Of a stretch of 64,000 nucleotides of DNA, positions 20,960-31,897 are shown piece after piece. Position numbers and translations under genes: made by a program. The notes under the pieces are model-generated. The model had not been told where the DNA came from. It searched no databases and saw nothing but the letters and a program-made list of their open reading frames with translations. Source of the stretch: Trissonchulus latispiculum (taxonomy: Eukaryota; Nematoda; Enoplea; Enoplida; Ironidae); assembly GCA_030248195.1 (NCBI GenBank), contig JASAND010018185.1:1-64000 (forward strand), read 5' to 3'. Numbering within the stretch: position 1 is the stretch's first letter; the number at the start of each line of letters is the position of its first letter.

Positions 20960-21271
20960 CTCATACGTTCCGTCTGCATCGATTTTAGCAACCAACCTGT
21001 GTTTCAAGAATAGAATTAAAACTGTTATATCAGTCATCTTACCTGAGCAATATGTACACGCAAGGTGTTAGCTCTATGATGTAATGCAGACGAACTTAAG
21101 GCAACAAACCAACTTTAACATTAAGAAGTAAACACTGAGTTTATTCAAATTTTAGAGTGGCCAGAAACTAAACAACAGCAGCTTAGTCAAGAGGGTTTTC
21201 CTGGCACTGTTGTTTTAGCTCATGTTAAAAAACTTGAGCACTTGAAAATTTCGAACTTTCACTGCTCCAGT

Positions 21272-21803
21272 TAGTGTTTGAGGCCGGCCGGCCTAAGCCG
21301 GCCGGCGGCCGGCCGCCGGCCGACGACTTTTGCTCGCCGGCCGGCCGCCGGCTACCGGCCGGCCGCCGGCTACCGGCCGGCCGGCCGGCCGGCGGCCGGT
21401 GAGGCCGGCCGGCTAACGGCCGACCGGCCGGCCGGCCGGCCGCCGGCTGGGATACAAATCTCCAATCAGAAATTTACAAAATAGAGAAACTAACCGTAAA
21501 ATGAACTCCAAATCTAGTTATCTAGTTATCTAGCTAATTTTCTATGCTATGCTGTGCTATTTTTCTAAGATAACATTCGAAAATAAATATCTTACAAGTT
21601 ATACTACTGCACTGCAAATTGCTTTAGGCCGGCAGCCGGCCGGCCGGCCGGCTACCGGCCGGCCTACGGGCTCACCGGCCGCCGGCCGGCCGGCCGGCTC
21701 ACCGGCCGGCCGGCCGATGGGCTCGGCCGGGCCGGCCGGCGATCGGCCGGCCGGCAGCCGGCCGGCGGCCGGCCGGTGAAACCCCGGCCGGCCTCAAACA
21801 CTA
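21272..21803. mobile_element. hAT-like MITE with CCGG/GGCC-saturated ends and exact 8-bp target duplication
   Basis: The termini are TAGTGTTTGAGGCCGGCCG and its inverse. They are flanked by GCTCCAGT at 21264-21271 and again at 21804-21811, an exact 8-bp duplication. TIR start TAGTG plus 8-bp duplication is the hAT signature. About 170 bp at each end is almost pure GGCC/CCGG palindromes; the centre (21450-21620) is AT-rich. Open frames through the arrays (Arg/Pro/Ala/Gly) are artefacts. Confidence 0.9.
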
Positions 21804-21811
21804 GCTCCAGT

Positions 21812-23668
21812 TACATAGCTTTGTTTCTATTCTGTGATTCAGCTTAGTAAGGCAAAACACTGTAGAACTTTTCAACAGGCTGTTCAGTACAAATTGTGGT
21901 CACTAGTGCACCAGAAATCCCCTCGTAACGATACATATACTGCATAACACAACATAGACCATATTGAGAATGATAGTTGGTTGGTAAGTATTGCAACATA
22001 GTCCAGTTGATACTGAATACAAGCAACAAGGCAACAGAAGTAGCCGCATTTTGAAGCTAAGTTTGCACTTAATTTCTTAATTTCTAATTTCTAAATCTAA
22101 AACTTGTGGGTGTTGGGATTGGGACATACTTCAGTTTAAAATAAATGACTAAACAAAAGTTACCGAAGAGTAGGAGTCAGTCGAACTATTACAAGCTTCC
22201 ATTTTGGTAGATACACTTCTATTTGAAATCATTATAATGAATTTTAAAATGTTAGTAACGAGCATGTATCTGAAGGCCTTACTTCGCAGTATGCTCACGT
22301 CACATGCATGTAACTTTGACTTCTAGTTGAAATTGTCTGAGGCCAGCTCTTGAAAAGTCGAAGATTGCGAGCCAATAAGATCAAATGACTTATTGAACCG
22401 ACATACTGACATGCCCACGCTATATTTGTACTTTGTCACGCGGGAGATGAGGCACCTCTGACTATCGCACACAGGGGAGTCTGCAATACGCGGACTCCTG
22501 TGCCTGCAAAGATGAAATAGTCTGATAACAACTAACAACGACTGTACCGTACAGCATATCTAGATAAGTCTTGATTTTTACTAGGAAAACATTGAATGTG
22601 CCGTTTCGGCCACTAACATTTCTTAATCATAACAAACATTTTGGTTCTGACCTGGATTAAGTGGTTCTTGGCTAAACAATAATTTACATACCGTTATTCA
22701 ATTGTGCTTTGAATATACTAGTATTATGAACTACCACGTAAGCATTATGCCAACAGAAGAACCATATACTGAAAGGGCTGGCTCAGTAGACGCTTTAACT
22801 AATAAAGTTTATACTGCATTCATAGTCAGCAACATTAATTAAATTAAATTAAATTAATAAACACACAGCTGGTCAGCAAATGCGTTTAATGTTCTTGCAG
22901 CACGAGCAAGCAACAAAAACTACTCGGTAAAAGAAACTATTGCTTTGCCAGTCTGCTGAAGTTTTAATGCTTAGGCAGCATTCCAAACTGGCAATTCTTT
23001 CGAACATTTTGAATTTTAGTGCTCCTTGCAGACCGCAATTTTTCTTACTATCCTATCTAAGTGCTCGTCCACACCTCCATTCCCTTTCTGCAGCCTCTGT
23101 TTTTTCCCTTTCCTGCCTAACGAGCAGGCATTCTAGTTTTCAGCCTACTTAGTTGCTATTGCCAAGCGGGGGCAACTGCATTCGGTAGAACGAATGTAGC
23201 TGCCTTGGGAGTGACTGAAATAACCGTACGGTAGTCGGTAGCTTGCTCGGGGATCACGTTTTCTGTCCGTGATCTTCTTCTCTCCGCCTCTTGACTGCGG
23301 TCTGTGGAGAGGACCATTTACGGGCCACTAGGTGTGCCTAACAATGGTGGGCCAGAAGCAAAAAAAGAAGCAACAAGGCAACACTATTCACACGTTAAGA
23401 TATTAAATTTAGAGAAATGGGTGGCTTGGCTGAATAATGAAACTTTTCCTGTATTAAGAGAACAATAAGTAGAAAACAAACAATAAGCAAAAAATCTTTC
23501 ATTGCGGTTATTACTTGACATAATAATATAATATAATTATTGTACGTTGTAGTTTTCTGTTCCATCATTTTACTTACCCAAACAAGTTGTAAAACATTTC
23601 AAAATCAAAATAGCCAATTAGAAATACCCCTATGTAAGGTTTCAGTAGTTAAACTCAAAAACAATTAT
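21812..23668. other. Intergenic region with a hairpin cluster
   Basis: No coding exon is supported. Notable are a hairpin at 22470-22502 (CACAGG..GAGTC against GACTCCTGTG) and an ATTAA tract near 22838. A cluster of hairpins follows at 23171-23311: GGCAACTGCATTCG / CGAATGTAGCTGCC, then GATCACG / CGTGATC, then CTCTCC / GGAGAG. Confidence 0.4.
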
Positions 23669-25638
23669 TTACAATTGTGAAATGTGGTTGCAATTTTCGT
23701 CTTCTGCAATTACAATTCCATTAATAAAGGGAGCTGTTAGGTATGAGTTTTCAAATAGCTGAACTTCCGTCAGCACCCTTGGTAGTCTTGAAAGAGTCAT
23801 CTCAGGTGGTCGTGGAATTGGCTGCGATGCGGATTGAGGAAGACGGCATAATTTTTCATCACTATCATCTACCAGTTTGTAATCAGGAAACTTCATTGAT
23901 AAAGGATTTCGTTGACAATAGCGACAATGCCAGCAGACCAGGTTAATCTGGTGTCTTAGACGTCTGTTGCAGGCGTAGTAGAGTGGTAGTCTTATAGCAG
24001 TTGTCAAGATTACCATGAAGCTGCTAACATCCGAAGCTAGTGTGTAGAATGTGAAATTGTCCTGCAAAATATTTGCTACATGAGCAATAGTAAGCCAGAC
24101 TGTTTATCTAAACTTTACTTTAGAACGACTGATTTTATTTTGTACGTAATATAAATAAATCAAAGTAATTGTTTAATATAAATTTAAAGTAATTGAATCA
24201 GAGAACTTTATAATCTTGACATACACCGTGGCACTAGACAACGACGTAATCAAACATAAGTGACCGAAAAGGGATGAACAATGACTAATACAAGAATTTG
24301 TTTTTCGAATGGGGTCAAAAGAATCTTACTCACTTGTGTCTGCCTGTTTGGTGTTGCTCTTGCCCACGTTTTCCTACATTTGGAGAACTTGGATAACTAA
24401 ACCTATGCGGATTAACCTTAACTTCATCCTCATGTGTATGACCTCGTGCGCTTGCAGTAAGTTAACAGAGTAATGGCCTGTGATCGCGGTGTGCTTTCTG
24501 TTGCGAGCGAGCATTTCTTACGTAGAAAAAGTCTTCTTCTTTTGTTTGCTCCAAAAACTTGACTCCAAGGTCCAGTGCATTGGCAACTAGGTAGCAAGTC
24601 ACTATTGCCACTGTCGTTAGAGTTGCATCTCGCAGTTGAAGTCTTTCTGACCGTCCTTTGTTGACAGCAGCAAAACGCTTAGTTTTCATGAGTCCCACAA
24701 TAGCAATGTTCAAAAGGAGCAACGCAATGAACGGCACATAAACCTGAAATGCAAACTAAAGCTAACTGAACATAATGCATTAGTAGCAGATTAGTTTAGA
24801 CTAGATTAGATCAGGTTAGATTCGTTAGTAGTGTCTTCAAAGTCTTGAAAAAGTCTTCAAATGTCTTTGTAACAACATAATCAACCTGTCAGCGTGCTGC
24901 CTACAGATTGGGTTGCACTGACGGTCATTTTCGAGACTAAATTAATTAGTATATATTAACCTGAAATATTGGTGCAATCCAAAAGTTGTACCACCGATAT
25001 TCCTGAATTTTGAGTAATCCTCCAACGGAGACTAGCACTTTGGCAAATCCAGTGCATTCCTCAAAATAGTACACTTTGACTTCCCAGAAACTGGTTCCTT
25101 TAAGAAAAACAGCCAGTAGGACAGCTGCTAATGCAGTGAATTGTCTCTGTCGCTTGGATAAGGCGTGTTCACAGGCAATCCCAGTCGCCCTGCGTTGCTG
25201 CATTACAGTCAGAAAGCGCTCGATTGTAGCAGCCATAATAAGGAAGGTTTGCGCCAACTGAGTAATGCGGCCAAACGCGAACATTGGTCTGACATAGGCA
25301 TGCCACAATTCATGAAGAAAAATAGAGTCATAGTAGTCCTTAGCCAAGCCCATGCTAATTAAAATGATATAATTAAGGCAAATTGCAATATCGAAACAAG
25401 CCAATGCCGAGAGATATACCATGCTAGAATTTTTCATTGCTTTGTTAGTCAAAATTTTAAGTAGTAGTATGGAACCAGCAATACCCATCAGTGCCACAAT
25501 ATCACCCATGATCACCACAAAAGGAAATCTTTCTTCAAGCATGAATCGCGATAAATTAACCGCTCTTTCGTTGGCAATGCACTCATAATAGCTTATATTA
25601 ACTACTGTATTTGAAAAATTGTGTGACCAATCCTCCAT
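23669..25638 (-). CDS. Class A neuropeptide-type GPCR (FMRFamide-receptor-like), three exons
   Basis: Exons 25638-24961, 24743-24522 and 24061-23669 join in phase 0 at CAG|GTTAAT..TTTCAG and TAC|GTAAGA..TTGCAG, giving 430 residues. Exon 1 holds three N-glycosylation sites (residues 7, 14, 28), TM1 (39-63), TM2 (SSMVYLSALACFDIAICL), TM3 ending AATIERF (the E/DRY motif as ERF, 140-142), TM4 and most of TM5. Exon 2 completes TM5 and carries TM6. Exon 3 has TM7 (YTLASDVSSFMVILTTAIRL then PLYYACNRRLRHQ, NPxxY altered) and a cytosolic tail. 'NSSMVYLSALACFD' and the absence of the usual TM3 cysteine fit the FMRFamide/myosuppressin receptor group. Coupling and ligand are unknown. ATG 25638 is the first Met in frame. 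The peptide gene at 15591 is nearby, but proximity is not evidence of pairing. Confidence 0.8.
24309..24473 (+). CDS. Possible small secreted-peptide exon antisense in GPCR intron 2
   Basis: A 54-codon plus-strand frame contains two hydrophobic stretches (SLVSACLVLLLPTFSYIW and INLNFILMCMTSCAC). It is followed, or interrupted, by a strong donor TTGCA|GTAAGTT near 24457. The second Met could begin a signal peptide encoded by a first exon. No downstream exon or family was identified; chance is a real alternative. Confidence 0.15.
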   Translation: MGSKESYSLVSACLVLLLPTFSYIWRTWITKPMRINLNFILMCMTSCACSKLTE

Positions 25639-26311
25639 AATTGACTTATTTGGAGTACCAAGCAAGCAGGATTATAACAAATTATGCACTATAAATATCT
25701 CCAATGAATAAAATCAGTCATTTAAGGCTCCATTTATTTAAATGGCATAATCAGATTTAGAGCTGTCTTTGACTCCTAAGTTATTAAATCAACTAAAATT
25801 CCCCTTCAACCTTGCTCATTAGCGAGGACAGATGAAATGGATTTAGACTAAATGGCTGAACATAAACCTATGTTCCGGCTAAATGACATAAACATTTATC
25901 AGACTGAAGCTCTCTCTTTTTCTCTTCTTAGCCAAATCTTCTTAGATCGTGGTGTGCTTCAGCTTTGATATTTTTTGACAAACCTTTGTGAAAAAGGTTT
26001 TGAAAAAATTAATCGTCTCAGCATAGCCATAAATTGCTTAGGGGAATGTTGCTTCTTTTAAATGCTTCTTTGTATTTTCTCTAAATCTTTGTGCTATGCC
26101 TTCTTCAAAACCATTCAGAAAAAATCAGCAATGCCTAATCTGAGTTTACTATTAGTACATACATGCTGATAGTTTAAAAGGAATCATATCAATAATTTCG
26201 TTCCGACCATTTTTAGATTAATTACCAAATTTAGTACATTTACCCTTTTGAAAGCAAATCCAATTGTGGTGTACAGAGAGCACATTGATATAGAAGTTAT
26301 GTACTCTTCTC
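25639..26311. other. 5' flank of the GPCR gene; nothing recognised
   Basis: AT-rich sequence including a CT-rich run near 25910. The promoter of the GPCR gene would lie here, but no core element is convincing. Confidence 0.3.
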
Positions 26312-26384
26312 TCCTAGCTCAGTGGTGCAGTGGTTGCACGTCTGACTGTACGGGAAGTCCGTGGTTCGATTCCCGGCAGTTCCA
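26312..26384 (+). repeat. tRNA-like SINE head
   Basis: CTAGCTCAGTGGTGCAGTGG (A box) and GTGGTTCGATTCCCGGC (B box) are well preserved, but the anticodon stem does not pair and acceptor ends do not match. Most likely a tRNA-derived SINE rather than a working tRNA. Confidence 0.55.
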
Positions 26385-26704
26385 AATCTTTACAGTGATA
26401 GTCACTCATGCTAGAAGTTATAGAAGTTCAGGAATACCAAACACGAGAACTAGTCAGAAGACTTGCGTCAGAGACGGCTAACACGTCACAGCTACCGAGG
26501 AATAAATCCGAACTCTACTATATAATGGCTACCGTAGTGGAATTTCCTTCAGGCTAAGACTAATTTCGCGGCTGTCTGGACCTAACGAAACGTTTATGAA
26601 AAATGTTGACTCCGCATTTTTAGGGAAAATCGAAGTATGTTACCGGTTTGCTAATAAAGTTAATTGTTTCTGATTCCTCACGTAATCTAATTTTGATGCA
26701 AAGT

Positions 26705-26885
26705 CATTGTGTAGCGCTTCTACCCGGGTGGGAATCGTACCCACGAAATCCAGGACCTGGAGAGAGAATGTGGAACCTGCCATGTTCTCTTCATCCCATT
26801 GAAAGTAGCGGTTTGTTTGGAAATCGAACCACGGCCCTTCTTTTAGAGTCAGACATGTTAACCACTACATCTGTGGAACATACTA
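26705..26885 (-). repeat. Diverged minus-strand copy of the Arg-tRNA-like SINE
   Basis: It contains the reverse complement of landmarks of the copies at 55853 and 56349: 'gtagcgcttctac', 'gtacccacgaaatccaggacc' and 'gaaccacggcccttcttttagagtcagacatg.taacca'. The order is the same as in those copies read backwards. Confidence 0.7.
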
Positions 26886-27254
26886 GCTGAACTCCCATGG
26901 CAGTTTTATCAAACTTTCCTTGGACAATCTTACAATTGTTTCAAAAATCCAACTTGGAATGGGAATGTGGTCTGTCATTTCTTAGCGGTTTGTTAGTAAA
27001 TTCGCTATTGAATGGAAATCAACTGATGTTGTATTTGCAAACATAAAACCTGACTTTGGAGTGTTTTCTGGTGTATTTCTTTATTGAGTTTAAACTTGAT
27101 TATTGAATTTGTGAAATTTCTGGAAATTATTGAACGAGATTCGAGAAAAGTTACTTTGACTTAGGCTGGTTTCATATTGGTTGGTTGGTTGGCTGTGTAT
27201 GAGTTCTCTGACTCCGTGAGGATCTACTGCATCTTCCACTCTGGAGAGAATCTA

Positions 27255-27985
27255 CACTCATAAAAAGACTCCTGTCGAAATTACAAAAATTTTTGTAGTT
27301 TTCTACAAAAGTGCTCATGTGCGGTCAGTCACTAGCGGAGCTTCCTCTATTTTCCACAAAAGTAACTTTTCAAAAATTTTATTCGCCTTTCCAATAGTAA
27401 ACATTGTGGAGTTTCTTAAACAATTTAAGAAAACCTTTTGCAATTCAGCAGCTTTTCTGTGGAAAATACTAAACAAACCTGGAGTTTTGATCAAATTTTT
27501 AGACAATCTGAAATCAGAATCCAAACCTGTAGATTTTACAAGACAAAACTTGTAATTTTCACTGGAGCGACCTGCTAATAGAAAGGGGGTGGCAGGTGCG
27601 GCGGGGGCGACAGCCCCCAAAATATTTTCGGAAGGGAGCGGCCGTTACAAGAAATCATCCACGGGGTGTTGAAAGACTGAAAATTTGAAAAAATTCAAAA
27701 ACTTTCTGTCTGCTAAAACTATGATCACTGTCGTTAAATACTCAGTTTGCGTTATCAGCGTATCGAGTACTTTCCTATATACTAAACCTGTAAACCAGTG
27801 AAAACTACAGGTTTCATTTGTATGGAATACTAATCTAACTTGTAGCCAATTCTTACGAAGGTAGTCCGGTAAAAACTACCAACGATGTCCTGTAGACTTG
27901 ACCTGTATTGTCTACAAAAGCTTTTGTATTTATCATCTACAAAAGTGATTCCTGTGGTTTCTACAGGAACATTTCTATAAGAGTG
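27255..27985. mobile_element. Foldback MITE filled with CCTGTAG motifs, copy 2
   Basis: Ends CACTCATAAAAAGAC and, reversed, CACTCTTATAGAAATG. The centre (gagcggccgttacaagaaatca, cacggggtgttgaaagactg) matches the copy at 4509-5106 closely. The same CCTGTAG/CTACAGG motifs recur on both sides. No coding capacity. Confidence 0.8.
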
Positions 27986-28200
27986 TGTATCCAGAAAAGA
28001 TCGCAAAATGATTAAGGAGGCTAAGTTATTCAATGTATTGCCGTATTACTCGTTTTCAGCTTGAGACAAACAAACATTTGCCAAATTCTAGCCAGAGTCA
28101 AATTGAGCCTCCGTGTTGGTTTCACACTCGCGAAACACATCGAGTATTTCGGATGGCAATCAATCCGTGTCAGTGTCAGTTGTAGGTACCACCTCCCCTG

Positions 28201-28936
28201 CAGAGCTAGAAGTGGGTCAAAATATTTGACCCGCACCCGACCCGCGACCTGCTCACCCTTGACCCTACCAACCTGACATCTCCGTGACCCGCCAAAAATT
28301 ATATGACCCGCATGACCCACTTTTGTTAATGATGCTCTAAGGCAAAATCTTGGTCAAAAACAAAATAATGGAAATATTTAGCTGTTACATAAAACTGTTT
28401 CAACATGAATGCAATTTAATGAAAAGCAACTGACTTGAATATTTGGAATCCTATATAATTTTGGAAATTAAAATAAAAGAAAGGAAAACAAAAAATAAGG
28501 CATAATTACGAAGATTATTCGGGAGCAGACTTAGCAGGCGGTCGTAGTTGTCTAATGTATCTATCTAAAAATTCGCTAGGAAAAATCTTGAGGACGGTTC
28601 TTACATTCTAACTTGTACATATTTTGTTATGAATCTACTATTTACAGAAATCATTCATTGCTAGATGTGAAACGTTGTCATTGTTCAAAATATTGACATT
28701 ACTTTACGGAAGCTGTGATAATTTTTTCCAGATCTTACGGAAAATCTAAAAACAGACAATACTAGAATTCGGTGATTCCGAGAATTATTTAAAATTTTAG
28801 TGCCAAAATGTGGATTTTGGAGCCTGCACTGACCTAAGTTTTACCCACCTTTGACCCGCGGGTCACACGTCTTGACCCACACCCTACCTGACCCACACCC
28901 TACCTGACCCGCACCCGTGACCCACTTCCAGCTCTG
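28201..28936. mobile_element. hAT-like MITE with GACCCGCACCC-type ends
   Basis: TIRs CAGAGCTAGAAGTGGGTCA and its near-exact inverse end the element. Flanks are CTCCCCTG (28193-28200) and CTCCCCAG (28937-28944), 7 of 8 matching. The outer ~120 bp on each side repeat GACCCGC/GACCCAC; the centre is AT-rich with no ORF. TIR start CAGAG and the 8-bp duplication fit hAT. Confidence 0.85.
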
Positions 28937-28944
28937 CTCCCCAG

Positions 28945-30098
28945 CAATCAAAACAAGCAAACACGTACTACTAAACTGACATTACTCCGATTCTTCCTAA
29001 ACGGTGCAAGACCAACCGTAGTTAAGCGTATACCTACCGAAAAAACTTGAAGTTGAAAATGCTTTTTCGCTAGTTACTTGCGGTATAATTAGTAGAATGA
29101 AAAGCGGAAACAGAATTTGGCTTTTGTAGTATAATTAATAGTATGAAAAGCAGAATCAGAATCTGATTATGTACCAGTTCTGGCACTAAGACCGTACTAA
29201 TTAAACTTCCTTATTTTCATCAGGATGAATGAACAGATTTTTCTTAGCCAAGTTTGCAATAATGTTTTATAGAATTTAAGTTCTGCTGAAAAATAATTCA
29301 ATTGTCAACCAACATAAGAAACGACTCAGACAAATGTTGTCTGCTCTAGAAGCAGGAGTGCTTTGGATTAGCTGACGGATCAAAATTTTTGAGGAATAAC
29401 AGCGGCAATTTTCATACGTCAAAACCTTTTGACATGTCAGGTGTCACAGCAAACACAAAGCCAAAACATATTCTTTTTTTCTCCGTGCATGCTCTTATTA
29501 TATGATAAATGTTCGTTGCGGAAGTGGATACTGATGAATGTCATTAACGAAGTCTTGCGCTGACTTTCTTGATAATCATGTAAAATCAGAAGACAAAAGT
29601 CTTGAGGTGGAGCTTTCTAAACAATTTAAAGGAGTGAGAAGTTGCGGTGTACGAACGATAATAAAATTATTAGTTATTTAAATGGAAACTTCACTCAATT
29701 TCTCCATGTTTTAGTTTTAATTTCCATTTCAGTTTCAATTAATTTCTAAAAGGATTCGCAATCCGCGTCGTTCTTATTTGAATGCTTCTGGTCTTCTGGC
29801 ATCAGTTGGTAAAATTCACATTTTTGTGAGCATAAGGACATGCAAAAATATAATAAAAAAATTTCTAACTAGGACGTTACATCCCGTAAAAGTGTAGGAC
29901 TTCATTTATATCAAGATCTGTAAGCGTTATAGGCGATGGCACAGATTCGCGGTGGGAGTCTCAGGTGGCGCTTTTCGAAAATTTCTGAGTCCTAAAAAGT
30001 TTGCAAGGAAGCAGAAGAGGTCAAGATGATACATATTCTAGCTAAGTTTCGGTCGCTCTTCAAGAAGAAGGCTATTAAAATCCTAGATCCTCATGCAG
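28945..30098. other. Stretch without recognisable genes
   Basis: AT-rich sequence with a small local duplication ('gtataattaatagtatgaaaagcagaa' after 'gtataattagtagaatgaaaagcggaa', 29080-29160). No gene supported. Confidence 0.3.
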
Positions 30099-30380
30099 GT
30101 AGCTTATCCCGAAAGGGTGGCAGAAGTAGGCAGCGTCACCCGAGACAGTCACCCACCGTTTTCGCTTTGCCAAGACCTAATCTTGGAATCAGAAGTGAAG
30201 AAAGGAGCCGAATTCAAGCTATTTTGGACGTTCATAGGAAGCAACCTAGCGAAAATTGATCAGGCAAATGCATTGGCTTGGACAACTGCTAGCAAAAATT
30301 ACAACCAACGTCCAACACTGGTCATATCTGTGTTTGAATCAGAAACAACACATCAATATCAATTCATAATTATCTTGTAG
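30099..30380 (+). CDS. Possible terminal exon of an unknown gene
   Basis: After a CTCATGCAG acceptor a frame is open for 93 residues to TAG, with ERVAEVGSVTRDSHPPFSL, then ILESEVKKGAEFKLFWTFIG and IDQANALAWTTASKNYNQ. The composition is protein-like, but an overlapping second frame is also open, no family is recognised, and no upstream exon was found. Confidence 0.22.
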   Translation, partial: VAYPERVAEVGSVTRDSHPPFSLCQDLILESEVKKGAEFKLFWTFIGSNLAKIDQANALAWTTASKNYNQRPTLVISVFESETTHQYQFIIIL

Positions 30381-30556
30381 GCTCTTATCTGCCGTTTGAA
30401 TGTCTTTAAGTATTCTATAACGTATACCTGTTGAACATTTTCTTTGTTAGCAGTTAAACTAAATATCTATTCAATAATACCTAGGGCACAATTATTGAAT
30501 GCCAAATTACCTGTGAAGATGACAACAACAAAAACCATGCATGATGCCAGTATTAC

Positions 30557-31890
30557 CAAGAGTACATAATGTATAAGAGTATGACAAGCGCCACACTCTG
30601 TGCAGTTAGAGCCAAAACTATGTTATGTTCGCTATCGCCTTACCCCCTCCACAAATTGACCCCCTCTCACTCCGCCCTTAAGGGGGGGGGGCGCTTTTTT
30701 GCAAATTTTTCGACCATCTCCGATTTTGCTCATTTTCACATATTTTGTAGTCCCCATGGGTTCGCGAAACAAGACAAGAGCGTTTTGCGAAACATTGCTT
30801 CTATGTCGTACACCTCAAAGGTACTCGAATGTGTACTCAGTTAATATGTTTGCACCAAAATTTTTCGCTGTATGCAAGATACCTCGCGGTGTAACTGCGA
30901 TGTACATCTTAATCACATTCAGCTGAGTGCAAACTTAACCCTTCTGATATCTATCTGTGTTGAGTGTGGGATTTTTTGCGATCTAAGTCTAAATTATCGA
31001 CACTTGTACCCTTTATTTTTGGAAATGGACAGCAAAACATGATCGCCTCTCCTGCACGATTAGTGATCCCAGAACACTTCAGTTATTTTGCAGACAAAAT
31101 TTTTCGGAGTATTATTATATATATTGTAGTGCTCCTGTGATTTGATCCACTATCTTCAATGATAGCCTTCAGCTCAGTGTTAACTCTTATAATAACTTCG
31201 CTCGGAGTTAACTTCGAAAGATTAACTTAATCTTCAGCTAATGCTGAATGAGGATGATTGGACACAATGAATAAGAAACCGATTCTGATTGGTTAAATTC
31301 ACAAAAGTCAAACCCTGAGCTGAAGCTCAGAGTATTTGGTATTCTTGACATGACCTAGAGTATTGCAACGGAATAGAACTTTACCTCTAAGCTGAAGCTC
31401 AGTTAAAGAATAACTAACACGGAGTTAACTCAGTTCACAAGTTAACAATGTACTGTTAACGAATGGATAGATATCCCGGAGTCGTTTTTGGTACAATATT
31501 AGCGCAACCCAGAGTACATAATGTATAAGAGTATGACAAGCGCCACACTATGTGCAGTTAGAGCCAAAACTATGCTATGTTCGCTATCGCCTTACCCCCT
31601 CCACAAATTTACCCCCTCTCACTCCGCCCCTAAATGGGCACGGGGTCCAAACGGGGGTACACTCACTCATTCTATGTTTATGTGCTTAAGCTCAAAAACA
31701 CAAGCAGTGCGTAAATATAATTATAATTTATGTCTGTTTCGAACTTTAGAACACAAACATGCGGGCGAAATTGCTTTGCTCACTGGGGTCCAATTTGGGA
31801 AGGGGGTAGGCCGTTAGCGAACAGAGCATAGTTTTTGCTCTGATAACAGAGAGCTTGCCAGTTGTCACACTCTTATATTATGCACTCTTG
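30557..31890. mobile_element. CAAGAGTNCATAAT-type element with exact 7-bp target duplication
   Basis: It starts CAAGAGTACATAATGTATAA and ends with the inverse of CAAGAGTGCATAATATAAG. GTATTAC flanks it at 30550-30556 and 31891-31897. The left terminal ~110 bp recur as a direct repeat at 31510-31620, so a second copy or an internal duplication lies inside. The inverse of the end appears at 31790-31890. No transposase was recognised inside. Confidence 0.85.
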
Positions 31891-31897
31891 GTATTAC

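Noticed and set aside
21278..21779. Arg/Pro/Ala/Gly-rich frames
   Set aside because: Translation of GGCC/CCGG arrays at the ends of a hAT-like MITE.
24309..24473. Confident small secreted-peptide gene
   Set aside because: Attractive hydrophobic segments and a donor site, but no second exon or homologue; kept only as a low-confidence feature.
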